A DNA stretch of 41,557 nucleotides. It comes from Paulinella micropora. Lineage: Eukaryota; Cercozoa; Imbricatea; Euglyphida. The DNA lies in the NCBI GenBank assembly GCA_009731375.1, contig BJOX01000208.1:31681-73237 (forward strand), written 5' to 3'. A program made the position numbers and the translations under genes. The notes below the pieces were generated by a model. The model was not told the DNA's origin. It saw nothing but the letters and a program-made list of their open reading frames with translations, and did not search any database. Shown in pieces: positions 1-10,239 of this stretch (position 1 is its first letter; each line of letters begins with the position of its first letter).

Positions 1-69
1 TCTAATGTGCACGCATATGTTTGTATCTGGTTTCATTTAAACACACATCATAACGATGTAACGATGTAG

Positions 70-948
70 GTGGACGATAAGTACCGAGATGTCATCAAAA
101 AGGCGGGCCCAGGCTAATACTATGCCCTGAACGCTAATTTTCCGCACAACAAATATGACCTTGCGTATTTTGTGAAGCGATGGAAGGAGAAAGGCAAGTT
201 TTTTGATGATTTGTTCTATTGTCCGGACAATCTCAGCATATCGATCTTTACTTCCCTTCGCACGCCTGTGATCGGGGGCAGTTTACCAACGATTGGTGCA
301 GAAGTGCGTGAGGATACTAGTACTGAGCCTGCCGCCAATGCCAGCGTAACAGCTAGCCAGGCTGTCACTGTACCTGCCGCCCCTGCCAGCGTAACAGGAA
401 GCCAGGTTGTCACTGCGACTGCAGCACCTGCCACGCCCGCAAAGCAGACTAGCACGCAGTTAGAGGAAGAGTCAGCACAGTATGATGGAGGCTGCAAAGA
501 GATGGATCAAATGTTCAGAGAGAAAATGATAAAAGAGTCTCAAAAGCGCAAATCCCCAGTGCCAGCTGCCGTTCTTGCCAGCGTAAGTAGCAAAAAGCCC
601 AAAACATCGAGCTCTGACTCTGACAACGGGAGTGAGGGTGCAGAAGAGGCAGAACCGAACATAGAATGTTGTGCCTGCAATCAGAGAATCGATGTCTCTC
701 ATGGAGCTACGACCTGTATCCGGTGTACTAATCCGTTACACCTTGAACCACCCTGTCGATGTCTGTGTCCAGAGGGTGCAGAACAGAAAGAGGGTGCCGA
801 AAAGGAAGAGGGTGCCAAACAGGAAGAAGAAGAAAATATCGAGCATGTCGAGGAGGAAGATGATCAGGAGGAAGATGATCAGGAGGAAGATGGTGAGGAG
901 GAAGATGATCAGGAGGAAGATGATGAGGACTGGCTGCCGTCGAAGTAA
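70..948 (+). pseudogene. Exon-like ORF with Cys-rich finger and acidic tail, one in-frame stop
   Basis: A reading frame runs from an acceptor-like ATGTAG ending at 69 to a TAA at 946-948. One in-frame TAA at 115-117 breaks it; the longest open part is 118-948. Visible features in order are a charged start (YFVKRWKEKGKFFDDL), an Ala/Thr/Val-rich stretch with two similar ASVT.SQ blocks, a basic KKPK patch, and a cluster of cysteines and one histidine with CxxC spacing (ECCACNQ, CIRC, LHLEPPC). A Glu/Asp tail with repeated EEDDQ units ends in DWLPSK. The cluster could bind zinc like the fingers at the ends of transposases, but I do not recognise the family. It may be the last exon of a transposon-derived gene. 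The codon at 115 would be Gln after one C-to-T change, so recent decay is possible. Confidence 0.45.
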
Positions 949-1179
949 TTCATCGCTTACTATCTAATTTTATTATTAATTATATAACTATTAATATAAT
1001 AAAAGGAAAATTAGTTAGCTGCTAAATTATTAATACTAAAAAAGTAACTTATTTTTATATCAATAATATTCAATATATCAAGAAAACCGGCCGGCAGTAG
1101 AAATTTTTATTTTTATTGTTTATCTAGATTTATAGTTGATTTTTATTAACACTATCTATAGATTTATATCGAATATCCC
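949..1179. other. AT-rich non-coding stretch
   Basis: Short AT-rich sequence with AATAAA-like strings follows the ORF and could contain its polyadenylation region. No gene or structured repeat is visible until the CCATAC array begins. Confidence 0.5.
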
Positions 1180-2103
1180 TTACATACCCCATACCCAATA
1201 CTTCATACATACCCTATACTCTATTCTTCACACCACATACCCGATACCCTATACCCCATAACCTATACTCCATACATACCCTATACCCCATAACCTATAT
1301 TAATACTCCATACATACGCAATGCCCCATATCCCATACCCGATAACCCATAACCCATACCCCATACCACATACCCCATACCCCATACCCCATACCCCATA
1401 CATACCTCATACCCCATACCCCATACCCCATACCCCATACCCCATACCCCATACCACATACACTGTACCCCATATCTCATACCTCATACCTCATACCCCA
1501 TACACCATACCCCATACCCCATTATACCTCATACCCCATACCCCATACCCCATACATACCACATACCTCATATCCCATATCCCATACCCAATACCCCATA
1601 CCCCATACCCCATACCCCATACCCCATACCCCATACCTCATACTCCATACCTCATACCCCATACACCATACCACATACACCATACCCCATACATACCCCA
1701 TATCCCATACCCCATACCCCCATACNNNNNNNNNNNNNNNNNNNNNNNNNNNNNNNNNNNNNNNNNNNNNNNNNNNNNNNNNNNNNNNNNNNNNNNNNNN
1801 NNNNNNNNNNNNNNNNNNNNNNNNNNNNNNNNNNNNNNNNNNNNNNNNNNNNNNNNNNNNNNNNNNNNNNNNNNNNNNNNNNNNNNNNNNNNNNNNNNNN
1901 NNNNNNNNNNNNNNNNNNNNNNNNNNNNNNNNNNNNNNNNNNNNNNNNNNNNNNNNNNNNNNNNNNNNNNNNNNNNNNNNNNNNNNNNNNNNNNNNNNNN
2001 NNNNNNNNNNNNNNNNNNNNNNNNNNNNNNNNNNNNNNNNNNNNNNNNNNNNNNNNNNNNNNNNNNNCCATACCCCATACCCCATACCCCATACCCCATA
2101 CGA
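1180..2103. repeat. CCATAC-type satellite array, interrupted by a gap
   Basis: Hundreds of bases consist of CCATAC and close variants (CATACCCCATAC, CATACATACC). Variant units are commoner at the left edge and purer units lie beside the gap, as expected if the array expands in its middle. The unit has six bases, so two frames per strand stay open and give spurious Pro/Tyr/His/Ile ORFs. The true length is unknown because of the N run. Confidence 0.95.
1726..2067. other. Assembly gap inside the satellite
   Basis: 342 N bases lie inside the CCATAC array. Assembly most likely collapsed or failed on the tandem repeat. Confidence 0.98.
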
Positions 2104-2240
2104 TATGAAAATTCTCTAAGTCCCTTCCCATGGGGGGGGGTATGGCCCATACCCCCCCTTTTTGGGGGGTATGGGGGGGTATGGCCCCATACCGGTATCA
2201 TACCGGTATGGGGGGGGGGGGGGGTATGGGTTTGGCTGTG
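2104..2240. repeat. G-run and palindrome-rich junction
   Basis: Runs of 8-14 G alternate with TATGG and C/T runs, and short palindromes such as ATACCGGTAT occur twice. This G-rich relative of the neighbouring GTATGG satellite abuts the integrase remnant and cuts off its C-terminus. Confidence 0.7.
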
Positions 2241-2830
2241 CGTGCGGATTGCTTTGTGGCGGCATTCAACGTAGCCGAGTTGATGATGCGAGTAGGGCGC
2301 GGTGGTGAGCCATTCGAGGCCGGCTACGCTGCAAAATCGTTTGGCCAACGTGCCAACGAAAGAACTATGATAATCGGAGAAGATGGACTCCGGAAAACCA
2401 AAGATGTAGGCCCATCTGTTGAGGATGAGTTCCACTGTTTCTTCCGCGGACGTGGAGATGCACGGGATAAGTTGGAGAAATCCCGAGAAAAGATCGACGA
2501 TGGTCAGTATGTACTGAAAGGTGACGCCGGGGATGCCGATATGAACGTGGTCGAGGCCGATGCCCTGTCCTTAATGCGTCCACGTGAGTGATGAATATCG
2601 GCCGTGGTTAAGGGTCAGGCGGGCGTGGACTAGTTGGCAAAAGTGGCAGTCACGGAGGGCGGCAAGGACGTCATGATGCATGATATCCGTACCGTCTGTG
2701 CGGAACCAAATGTAGCGCTCCTTGATAAAGGGGACGACTGTCGGCGCTTTGGCTTGGTTCTGCATGAGGTGGGCATAATTGATGAGGGGACGGCGTAGCA
2801 CTTCTGGGACATAAACCTTGACTGAAGATT
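2236..2830 (-). pseudogene. Integrase HHCC finger and catalytic core, truncated
   Basis: After a frame change near 2820 the segment VYVPEVLRRPLINYAH matches the usual start of integrase. HHDVLAALRDCHFCQ supplies an HHCC-like finger, and a TAA at 2571 follows it. The core then reads GLDHVHIGIPG (first Asp), FGFPESIFSDYHSSF (second Asp) and GYVECRHKAI (Glu), so the D-D-E triad is still readable. The frame runs into the G-rich satellite about ten residues later, and no chromodomain or GPY/F-type C-terminal domain remains. Confidence 0.85.
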
Positions 2831-3479
2831 GATTGGGTCAACGGTGACTGCGATACCTTGTCGGAGGATTAGTTCGGCTGAGCCGGCGGAGACAGAGATG
2901 ACGTCTTCGGTCCAGAGAGGGGCCGTGAAGCTGTTCTGTCGTTGTGCGTTGATGATTTGCTTGCGTGTAACGCGCTGTGCATGCGATGTAGCAACTAGAG
3001 GATAGATATAGTGTTGCTCCATTCCAAGTCCATGTACGAGCCAGACAAGGTTGTCGTCAAGGAATAAGATCTTGCGGCATTGCTCGACGATCGTCTGTGG
3101 AAGAGTTTCATCGGGGACGCAATGAACCAAGTCTTGAGGCATGAGCAGAGCGAAGGGCTCGCGGAGAGCAAGCATATCGCGGGCAACCATCGGGGAGCGT
3201 TCAGCAGAGGGAATGACAATGGCCAAGTCCCATGAGGCTTGAATGCTACGTAGAGTGGGGCCGCCGCGGAGGATCCGGCAAGAAAGGGACTTGAGACGGG
3301 TATCCAGGGCCGCGTGCTTGCCTTCAACTGCTAACCAAAGGGTAGAGCCTGCTCGGGGTGCCGGAATGGTGGATAAGAGCTGGAGAGTCGCCTCGGCTTC
3401 GCCAATCAAGGTGGGCTGGCCGGGGGCGATGCAAGGGACACGTGAAAGACCGTCGGGGAGTTGTTTTTGCTTACCTGGT

Positions 3480-3815
3480 AGATATTCGACTGTGAATCGA
3501 ATCGTCTGAAGGTGCTCCAAAACCCAGTTGACGACCACGGGGCTGCGAGCGTGCCATAGCCACAAAAGGGGACGGTGGTCTGTGACGATGGTGAGTTCAT
3601 GATCGCTGGCATCGATGTAGTAGCGGCACTGTTGAATACCGTAGATGACGCCGTAGGCTTCACGAACGTAGGTCGCCCATCGTGTTTGCGTGTCTGTAAG
3701 CTTCTGGGAGAAGTACTGGATGACCGGAGCGTTGCGCTCTGGGTCATTATGAAGAGCGCCGCCAATGCCGATCTGGCTTGCGTCCGTCCGGAGGTAGAGT
3801 CATTGCGACGGCTCA
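3480..3815 (-). pseudogene. RNase H domain of the degenerate pol
   Basis: LYLRTDASQIGIGGAL supplies the first catalytic Asp, REAYGVIYGI the Glu and TDHRPLLWLWHA the next Asp, as in Ty3-type RNase H. EYLPGKQKQLPDGLSRVP follows and corresponds to the usual N-x-x-ADALSR exit motif. A TGA at 3800-3802 lies just before the first block, so the domain is separated from the RT even though both sit in the same reading frame. A Ser/Leu-rich linker follows before the finger. Confidence 0.87.
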
Positions 3816-4165
3816 TACTTTACCAGCATGGGGAGCGTAGTGAGGACACGGCGGAGCTTCTTCATGCATTTCCGCTCGTCTCGGGTCAGGTAAGGGCACC
3901 GGAGGGCCGAGCGTGAGTGGATTTGAGAAGATTGGTCAGAGGTGCCACTAATCGGGAATAGTCAGGGATATGGGCTTGGATGAAGTTGGTCATACCTAAG
4001 ACTGATCGGACTTCAGAAAACGTTGGATGGGTCGGCCAGCTTGAGAATAGCGTCGACCTTGGAAGAATCTGCTGCGATACCTTTCTTGCTGCAGCGTTTG
4101 CCCAGAATGTTGAGCTCGCGATAGCCTAAGCGTAGTTTCCGGGCCGAACCGTGGAGGCCGGAGTC

Positions 4166-4850
4166 TCACATGGCTTGAAAGATGCATCGGAGTTCGCGGA
4201 GGTGGGTATCGAAGTCGTTGGAGCCGTCTGTGACGTTGTCGAGGTAGGCTGAAGCGGATTTATTCCAAAAGTCCAGATGGTTGAAGGACTTATCCATAGC
4301 GCGTTGAAAGTCTCCCGGGGCGCGGTGAACACCTTGAGGCATAAAATTAGGAACTAGGAGTCCTAAGGGTGTCCAAACAGCGAGAATATCGCGGCTGCCG
4401 TCATCTGGATTGAGTCTCAGATGCGTGAAGCCGTCGACCATGTCGATAGAACTGAGATAGTGCCAGCCCGCGAAGCGTTCGCGGTACTGATCTGGGTTGG
4501 GTAAACCTGGCACAGGCAGGTGGAGGTTGTCGTTTGCACCGCGGTAGTCGTAGACGTTGCGTATGTCGCGGATGACCTCCTTTGCTAAGTCTTCAAACTT
4601 TCCTAGGGAGCAGGCTCGACTAGCCCAGGCACAATTTGCGGAGGCCATGGACCAGAGGCCGGCTGTAAGAACGTCCATCGCCCAACCTTTGAGGTATTGG
4701 TATACCGCTGGAGTCCAATTTGGGCATTGCACCGCAATTGGTTTAGCTCCCGGTTTGAGGATGAACGATACGACAGTGTGATTGACGACACCTGCTTTGT
4801 CTTGGAAGACATCGTCGAATTCTCCGAGGAGGGCCCATAGAAGTCGTTGT
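4166..4850 (-). pseudogene. Reverse transcriptase domain of the degenerate pol
   Basis: RT blocks seen in order: an entry segment (LLGEFDDVFQ), a YRGANDNLHLPVPGLP block matching the usual YRxLN...PLP, SIDMVDGFTHLRL matching the first catalytic aspartate block, MPQGVHRAPGDFQRAMD matching the MPFGLxNAPxxFQ block, and AYLDNV where YxDD is expected. The second aspartate of the catalytic pair is therefore Asn, which should abolish polymerisation. A TGA directly follows the domain at 4166. The thumb/connection part continues below, with GYRELNILGKRC and SVLGMTNFI in shifted frames. Confidence 0.87.
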
Positions 4851-5294
4851 TGTTATGCAGTGAGGCCGGAGTTGACGACTTCAGGTGCGTATTTGGGCGC
4901 AGACGGCGCGGCAAGTTTGGCGGCCTGTTCGTCTAGAAAGTTGCGGCAAAGTCTCTCAGAAATGAGAATCCACGGGGTGGTCTGTGTTCCACTAACCGTA
5001 GTTGCCGTACAGTAAAGCATGCGCGGGTCCGGGCATGTTGCAGCGAGCTCCGCCATGGCGGGATCGAAATATGGAGGATCTTTTACAGCGAGGACTGTGA
5101 ATTCCCGGTGGAGAAGAGCCATGGTGGAAGGATCCGGCGGTAAGAATAGAGCGGTGTCTGGAGAGGGCTCCAGACATGGTGGTCACGCCCGACCCTGTTT
5201 GGTATTCAATCCCTGCTGGTGTCCGGTGCCAGACCGAGCGTACATGTAGAAGTGGCGGCGCTGTGTTGGGGCCGCAAAACGATGCTGTGGCATC

Positions 5295-5760
5295 ATGGAC
5301 GCGCTTTCTGAAGGTGAGTTGCTCTTCCCGTGGAGTTGCATGGAAACCCCGTCTACAGGCCAATACACTATTGCTCCGGGATTCGGCACCGCATTATACC
5401 AACGCTACTCGTTCAAGTTACCAACACGAGAACGCTGTTTCGCACTTCAGCACTACTTCCACCGACTCCCTTGCATTGATCCCATATGGCTGAAGATCAC
5501 GGCGACGGACTCTTACTACGACATCCAAAATGTATTAGTACGTGAACGCAGCTACCTCTGCACGGTCGACCTCCCGCGGAACTATTTCAACCATAGTTCC
5601 CTTTCCATTTACTACATGAATAAGCGTGACGAAGAGTTCTTCGACAATATCCTCCAACACAATTGGCAGGGATTAACGCGAGGAATAACAACCAAGGAAG
5701 GTAGATGGTCATTGGGAGGCCGAAACAACACCAACCTTACCAACTACCTTCAACAGTGCC
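5295..5760 (+). CDS. Plus-strand ORF, N-terminal part, unknown function
   Basis: The ATG at 5295 opens a frame with normal amino-acid composition: aromatic and charged residues mixed, motifs GQYTIAPGFGTALYQRYSF, DPIWLKITATDSYYDI and LPRNYFNHSSLSIYYMN. It overlaps the start of the minus-strand pol region head to head. Near 5690-5760 the plausible frame shifts to one reading TTFNSAHPIDVEMLDDAAF. I do not recognise a domain. It may be the 5' part of one gene with the two following segments, joined by introns or frameshifts. Position and orientation suggest an antisense gene of the retroelement block. Confidence 0.5.
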
Positions 5761-6233
5761 CACCCGATCGACGTCGAAATGCTCGACGACGCGGCATTCG
5801 CCCCATCTTCCGGCGCCAGCTCTAGCAGTTCGAGCTCTAGCAGTTCGAGCTCTAGTAACTCGAGCTCTAGTTCGGGCCCCACGCCTACCAACACTTCGGG
5901 ATCAGTCCCCGCTCCGACCCGCTACACCGAGTACTGCAAGCACGCAGCATGCACCTACTCCACCTAAAGTCTCAAAGACAATCTGTAACACCAGACCGCC
6001 GACTCCGTACCGGAGAAAAGACGACGACGATGACGAGTCAAAACCGGACTCGCCCAACCCGGCAAGTAGCCAACCACCTGCGGCCACATCTTCATTGTCA
6101 TCGTCTTCTTCGACTGCGACGACATCACCGTCATCCCACGCCATGCACCTACGTTCCCGGCCAAGACAACAAGCGGAATGGCTCGAAACGAAGTACGCCC
6201 CTCTCGAACCAGCCTCAGCCTATCTACCCAGGT
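5760..6233 (+). CDS. Low-complexity linker of the plus-strand gene
   Basis: The best frames give an acidic segment (VEMLDDAAFAPSSG), a Ser run encoded by AGCTCT/AGTTCG repeats (5818-5873), then Pro/Thr-rich sequence with a DDDDDES patch and a second Ser run, ending EPASAYLPR. Frame changes near 5900 and 6225 are needed, either real indels or short introns. The repeats make frame choice uncertain. Such disordered linkers also occur in the neighbouring minus-strand ORFs. Confidence 0.4.
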
Positions 6234-7307
6234 ATGTTCCGTCTTGCGGCCATCAATCCCGATCTACGAACGGACATGCGCCTTAAGATTTTGAAGCAGC
6301 TAAATCTTTACGCGCACATGGACTGGATTTGTTGCGTCTCCTCTGGCGGACTCAACGCGGCTACAACCTACCTTACAGACAAGCTAGACCCGGATCAGCA
6401 ACGCTACCTCTGGTACAACTTGGCACATTGGATCGATGTCGGACAACGATCGGGTAAGCCTCACCTCCAACGCGAGCCAGACTTTGACGCTGGTACCCGA
6501 CAAGATCTTCCCGATGGCCTCTTTGCCTTCCGCGTGTCACGTAAAGCATGCCTTACACCCCATTTACCATGGTGTATTTGCACAGCTAAACACTGCGCAG
6601 GTAGTAAGCCCTCCGATCTACCTACACAGCCATCATTTTGGCTTTCCGCTATCAACCCCAGCCTACACATCTACTTACGACGGGAGATCCTCTCGGAACT
6701 CAACTACTTCAGCAACTGCGGCCTCATCATCCCGTACTCTTTGGATCGCGCTTTCTTCAACACATCAGGAGCCATCAACGGCGTGGCAAGCGTCAAAGAC
6801 AAAGAGCGCGTCTGGCGGAGACTCACTGAACTCGTCGTAAAGGGGAAAAATAGTGTGGACCCTATTTGGTGTTCAATAGATACCGTACCATCACTCAACA
6901 GTAACCAGTTCGCTTATAATGTCCCTGACGGCATTTTCGCATGGCAAGCGCTTCACCCCAACAAGACACATCAAGTGTGGTGTAAGTGTGGCTACGGCGA
7001 TTGCCTTCACATCGACACTACTGGCGCTACTGGGACACGCAAGCCTAAACCGAACCCAGCTCGACCAGCTTTCAACAGTAGTCTTGGTGGCAACCCCCGC
7101 TACAAGAAGAACCGCAAACACGTGCAACGCGCTAAGCGGACCCGATATCCGCCGGCCGGCGATGGCAAGTATCAACCCGACCGGGTATATCGGACCAGCC
7201 AACAGGCCCGCACTGCCCATTATGGTCAGACAGCCCCTCGGCCCGTCCTAAGCCCGAATTACAAGCCGTGTTTCGGGGTGCTGTTCTCGGGGTGTTACCG
7301 ACTATGA
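6234..7307 (+). CDS. Protein with tandemly duplicated Cys-containing domain
   Basis: An ORF of 357 residues starts at ATG 6234. Residues 2-122 and about 135-260 are two copies of one domain. Each begins with F(R/W)L(A/S)AINP(D/S)L, continues through a helical region with R-x-(K/E)-I-L-x-(Q/E)-L-N, and ends with PDG(L/I)FA(F/W) and then a W-C-x-C-x4-C motif (C114, C116, C121 and C250, C252, C257). The identical C-x-C-x4-C spacing argues for a conserved metal site or disulphide. The C-terminus is basic and Pro-rich. The last 180 bases overlap the end of the minus-strand ORF tail to tail. I do not recognise the family; a nucleic-acid-binding role is a guess from the Cys motif and basic tail. Confidence 0.6.
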   Translation: MFRLAAINPDLRTDMRLKILKQLNLYAHMDWICCVSSGGLNAATTYLTDKLDPDQQRYLWYNLAHWIDVGQRSGKPHLQREPDFDAGTRQDLPDGLFAFRVSRKACLTPHLPWCICTAKHCAGSKPSDLPTQPSFWLSAINPSLHIYLRREILSELNYFSNCGLIIPYSLDRAFFNTSGAINGVASVKDKERVWRRLTELVVKGKNSVDPIWCSIDTVPSLNSNQFAYNVPDGIFAWQALHPNKTHQVWCKCGYGDCLHIDTTGATGTRKPKPNPARPAFNSSLGGNPRYKKNRKHVQRAKRTRYPPAGDGKYQPDRVYRTSQQARTAHYGQTAPRPVLSPNYKPCFGVLFSGCYRL

Positions 7308-7311
7308 GTCC

Positions 7312-9891
7312 CAAGTACGATGACGCTTTGTATCCCCAAGGTCGCTCCGGATGATACACCATACCGGTGTGAAAATAGTCCACGTTTCCAGTAGGCTCCA
7401 CTTGGCGGCCAACGAGGGCTGTACACAGGAGTTGTGCAGTACTCCGTCCATGTGCCGGGCCAAAGTGGAAGATGGTGGCCTTCAAAGGGGATTTCAAAAA
7501 TCCATGCATCGTGCTTGCGCCTTTCGGATGGTTGAGGATCTTTTCCACGGTCTCCTTTGTCAGTACGTCCTGGACCACCGTTTCTTCCTGAAGGAGGCGT
7601 TGGCGCAAGCGTTTAACTCTGACTAGGCAGAGTGCTTCCGTGTTGACGACGCCGTGTCTTGCAGTCGCGCCGTTGTCGATAAGACCCATTCCCAACGTGA
7701 AGTCGGAGAATGTCGAATGGTCCATCTCATGAGGTATGTTGCGAGGGGGCCAGTAGCGTTGCATGAGGAGCGTAGGTTTGTCACGGCTGAGGCCGAACGT
7801 GGCTTCACCGAATTCGATATCAGAGCCACCCCACGGGGTGTTCCCATACATCTGGCGACGGTCCGTACGTATGTAGATCTGACTCTCCCGGGTGCGTGGA
7901 GGCGCCGTAGTGGACGACGAGCTCGATGTCGAGCTCGAGGACGAACTTGAAGTTGTGCTCGAGGTTGTGCTCGAAGTTGTGCTCGAAGTTGTGCTCGAAG
8001 TTGTGCTCGATGATGAACTTGCTGATGAGCTTGACGATGAGCTTATAGACGAACTCGAGGATGAACTCAAAGCCTGGTTCGGTGCTGCAGTCCATGGGAG
8101 GAAAGTTCGCGCCAGGAGCGGGCTGGAGATAAAGTTGTAGTGGTCCGTGTACGGGAAGACCATCTGTTCCGCGCATCTCCAGTGGATGTCATTTTCTGGT
8201 GGCGGGATTTGGTAGGTCCCACGGGCGTTTTCTGCCGTGCGCAGCAACGATCGTTCCACTCGAGGGTAGTCCCAACCGCCTTCTACTGGAGTGACGTTGT
8301 CGGGCCATAGTCCTTGGCTAGTGATCATTTGTTCCGGGACCCAATAACCGAGGTGTGGACATTGGGGGTAAGTGCCTACGAAGCAAACTGATCCCATGGT
8401 CGGGAAGTAGTTCGCGTATACTTCCTTGACGATCCACAAGTCCTCGTCCGAAGCGCTAGCAGAGGCCTTGTCCTCTCCTTTACGTTTGGGGAATAAGCTT
8501 GGAGGTATCCATATGTCTGGTACCGGTCGGACCTCCTTATACGTCTGTTGTGGGTTCTGACCCGTGCGTAAAGTGGGGACTGGAGTCAGGACCTCAGCTC
8601 GTCGGAGTTGAAAGGGATCTCCGATTGCACGACGGGCGTTTGGTGTCATTGGAGGTGCCTCGAATCCCACGAGTCTGCGGCTCGGGTATTCGTGTAGGGG
8701 GCTGCGTCCGACATTGGGGGACACATTTGTAAGCCGGGTCAGCCTACCACCAGTAGTGACGCTCCGTATTCGGATTCTTATGCCAATGGGCCGAACACTT
8801 CCTATGGGGGATGGCTCGGGTGCCTCGGGTTCGGGATCCGGGACCGGAGCACGTGCTTCGGCCTGGAGCGGCAATCGAGGAACTGGTGATCCCTGGCTCT
8901 GTTTGAGGTCACGAGCAAGGCCATCCCTTATTGGTCTTGCCGGCATACAATCTGCGGTCGCCACTCGTAGTGCTGACGACGATGATGACGAAGACTGAGC
9001 TTGAGGGAGCGCCAAAGAGGCGGCCATAGATGGCGTAGTCAAAGTCGGAGCGGGCGGCACTAACGATGATGATGATGCTGATGATGATGATGATGATGAC
9101 GATGATGGTGATGCTCGATAGCTCAAAGAGCGTCTCGTATTCGAAGGCTTGCCTCGAAGTTGAGCGAGGTATTGTCGTGCCAGTGCGTCTTCCCTTTTCC
9201 AAGCTGATAGACGCCAAGGGCTAACTCCGATCTGGGAGGCATTCGGCGTATTTCCCACTTGAGAGGGAGGCATGTCTTTCCATCCCTGGGCCGATCCACT
9301 CGTGGAAGGCGTGGCTGTCGCAGCAGCTGAAGATGGAGACTCTTCTGGAGTTGAGGATGCCTCCAGTTTCTGTCGTTTGGAAGGAGGAGTACCCGGTCTC
9401 TTCGATTCCAAATTTCCGCTTCGGGCGCGATGAGTGATGTGTTGAGTTTGCGAGGGCGTAGAATGGCTGGCTTGGCTCTCGCTGTCCTGTTTGCTCTCGT
9501 TTTCGACCACTTCGACTTCCAGTTCAACTTCTTTTTCGTCTTCTTCGTCGTCCTCGGCTGCTTCTTCATCTTGCTCCTCGACTTCCTCGTCGGCCTCTTC
9601 GTCTTCGTCTTCATCCTCTTCTTCATTGCGAACCGGCCATCCGACGTTGCAGTCGCAAGGTCTTCTTTTTCGTGAAGACATGAACAGGTTGACTTGGCGG
9701 CCATAGAGGTGGGCGCTCGAAGTAGACAGAAGGTCGTGGGAGTTCGAAGGGAGCTGCAGTTTGGGACGGCGGTCGATGATTTTGTTGAATTTGACTATCG
9801 GGTAGGACGTCTCCTTCGCCAACGTTGTAGGGCGAAAGTCGAAGCTAACCGTAGCAAGTTGTAAATCACCGACTTGAAGTGGCGTCTCGAA
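7312..9891 (-). CDS. Large unknown ORF of the retroelement block
   Basis: A minus-strand frame is open from 9891 (start of homology to the gag-protease end) to about 7310; the open frame continues to 7132 only as antisense of the plus-strand gene. In order: a segment shared with the end of gag-protease (YPIVKFNKIIDRRPKLQLP, YGRQVNLFMSSR), an acidic run, a basic SKRQKLEAS patch, SAWKRED, Ser runs, a region rich in W/Y/P (MGSVCFVGTYPQCPHLGYW), a long Ser/Thr run, then a compact C-terminal domain with FGEATFGLSRDKP and FHFGPAHGRSTAQLLCTALV. No RT, RNase H or integrase motif is present. The frame lacks stops over about 860 codons beside a ruined pol, so it is either young or under selection. Confidence 0.6.
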
Positions 9892-9892
9892 A
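9670..9892 (-). repeat. Segment duplicated at 10875-11103 (copy B)
   Basis: This stretch is nearly identical to 10875-11103, in the same orientation. Both encode FETPLQVGDLQLATVSFDF through GRQVNLFMSSR. Copy B starts abruptly at 9892 where AT-rich DNA ends. Confidence 0.9.
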
Positions 9893-10239
9893 CCATTAAA
9901 ATACTTGATTTATATTGTTGAATAATAGTTACATTTTCAGACTTTTGAAAATTTTAAAATTATATTAAACTATTGAATAAATTTCATAAAACACGCCTTA
10001 CTTTCTAAGTGGTTTGATAATAAATAAAACTTGAACAAAGAAAAACACTGCAAACACCGTAACAGTGGCACTCTCTACCACCGCTGACATTAAGTACGAA
10101 GCAACGCACTGCAGAGTTTGAAGTACAAGCAGTTACAAAAGGTTTGTAACGCCGGTCGGATTTTGAAAATTTTAATTAAAAACTAATAATGCATAATAAA
10201 TTTTACATTAATATAATCAGATAAAAAAAACCCGAAGGT
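9893..10239. other. AT-rich insert between retroelement segments
   Basis: Sequence composition changes sharply to AT-rich with short A and T runs. No ORF or TIR is visible. It separates the two copies of the gag-protease end and abuts the inverted fragment, so it may be a host or unrelated mobile sequence captured during rearrangement. Confidence 0.55.

Larger units (their letters stand above)
2236..5270 (-). pseudogene. Ty3-type retroelement pol (RT-RNase H-integrase), degenerate
   Basis: Read on the minus strand, conserved blocks occur in the order RT, RNase H, HHCC finger, integrase, which is the Ty3/gypsy order (copia has integrase first). The frame is broken by in-frame stops at 5183-5185, 4853-4855, 4166-4168, 3800-3802 and 2571-2573. 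Blocks also change frame near 4015, 3910 and 2820; the first two shifts cancel. The part upstream of RT (about 4860-5270) is an acidic linker without a recognised fold. The C-terminal integrase domain is missing, cut by the G-rich satellite. The locus cannot encode an intact polyprotein. Confidence 0.88.

Noticed and set aside
1295-2435. Long ORFs rich in Pro/Tyr/His or Gly/Tyr/Val across the satellite and the Ns
   Set aside because: They are translations of the CCATAC repeat and of gap bases.
5949-6233. Frame starting at ATG 5949 as the true N-terminus of the duplicated-domain protein
   Set aside because: Its residues here (Arg/His-rich) look like a shifted frame of the Ser/Pro linker. ATG 6234 starts directly at the domain.
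7892-8140. Plus-strand Glu/Asp/Leu/Val repeat ORF
   Set aside because: It is the antisense of the Ser/Thr run in the minus-strand ORF at the same place.
9430-9706. Plus-strand hydrophobic ORF (Phe/Val/Leu-rich) resembling a membrane protein
   Set aside because: It is the antisense of the acidic run in the minus-strand ORF.
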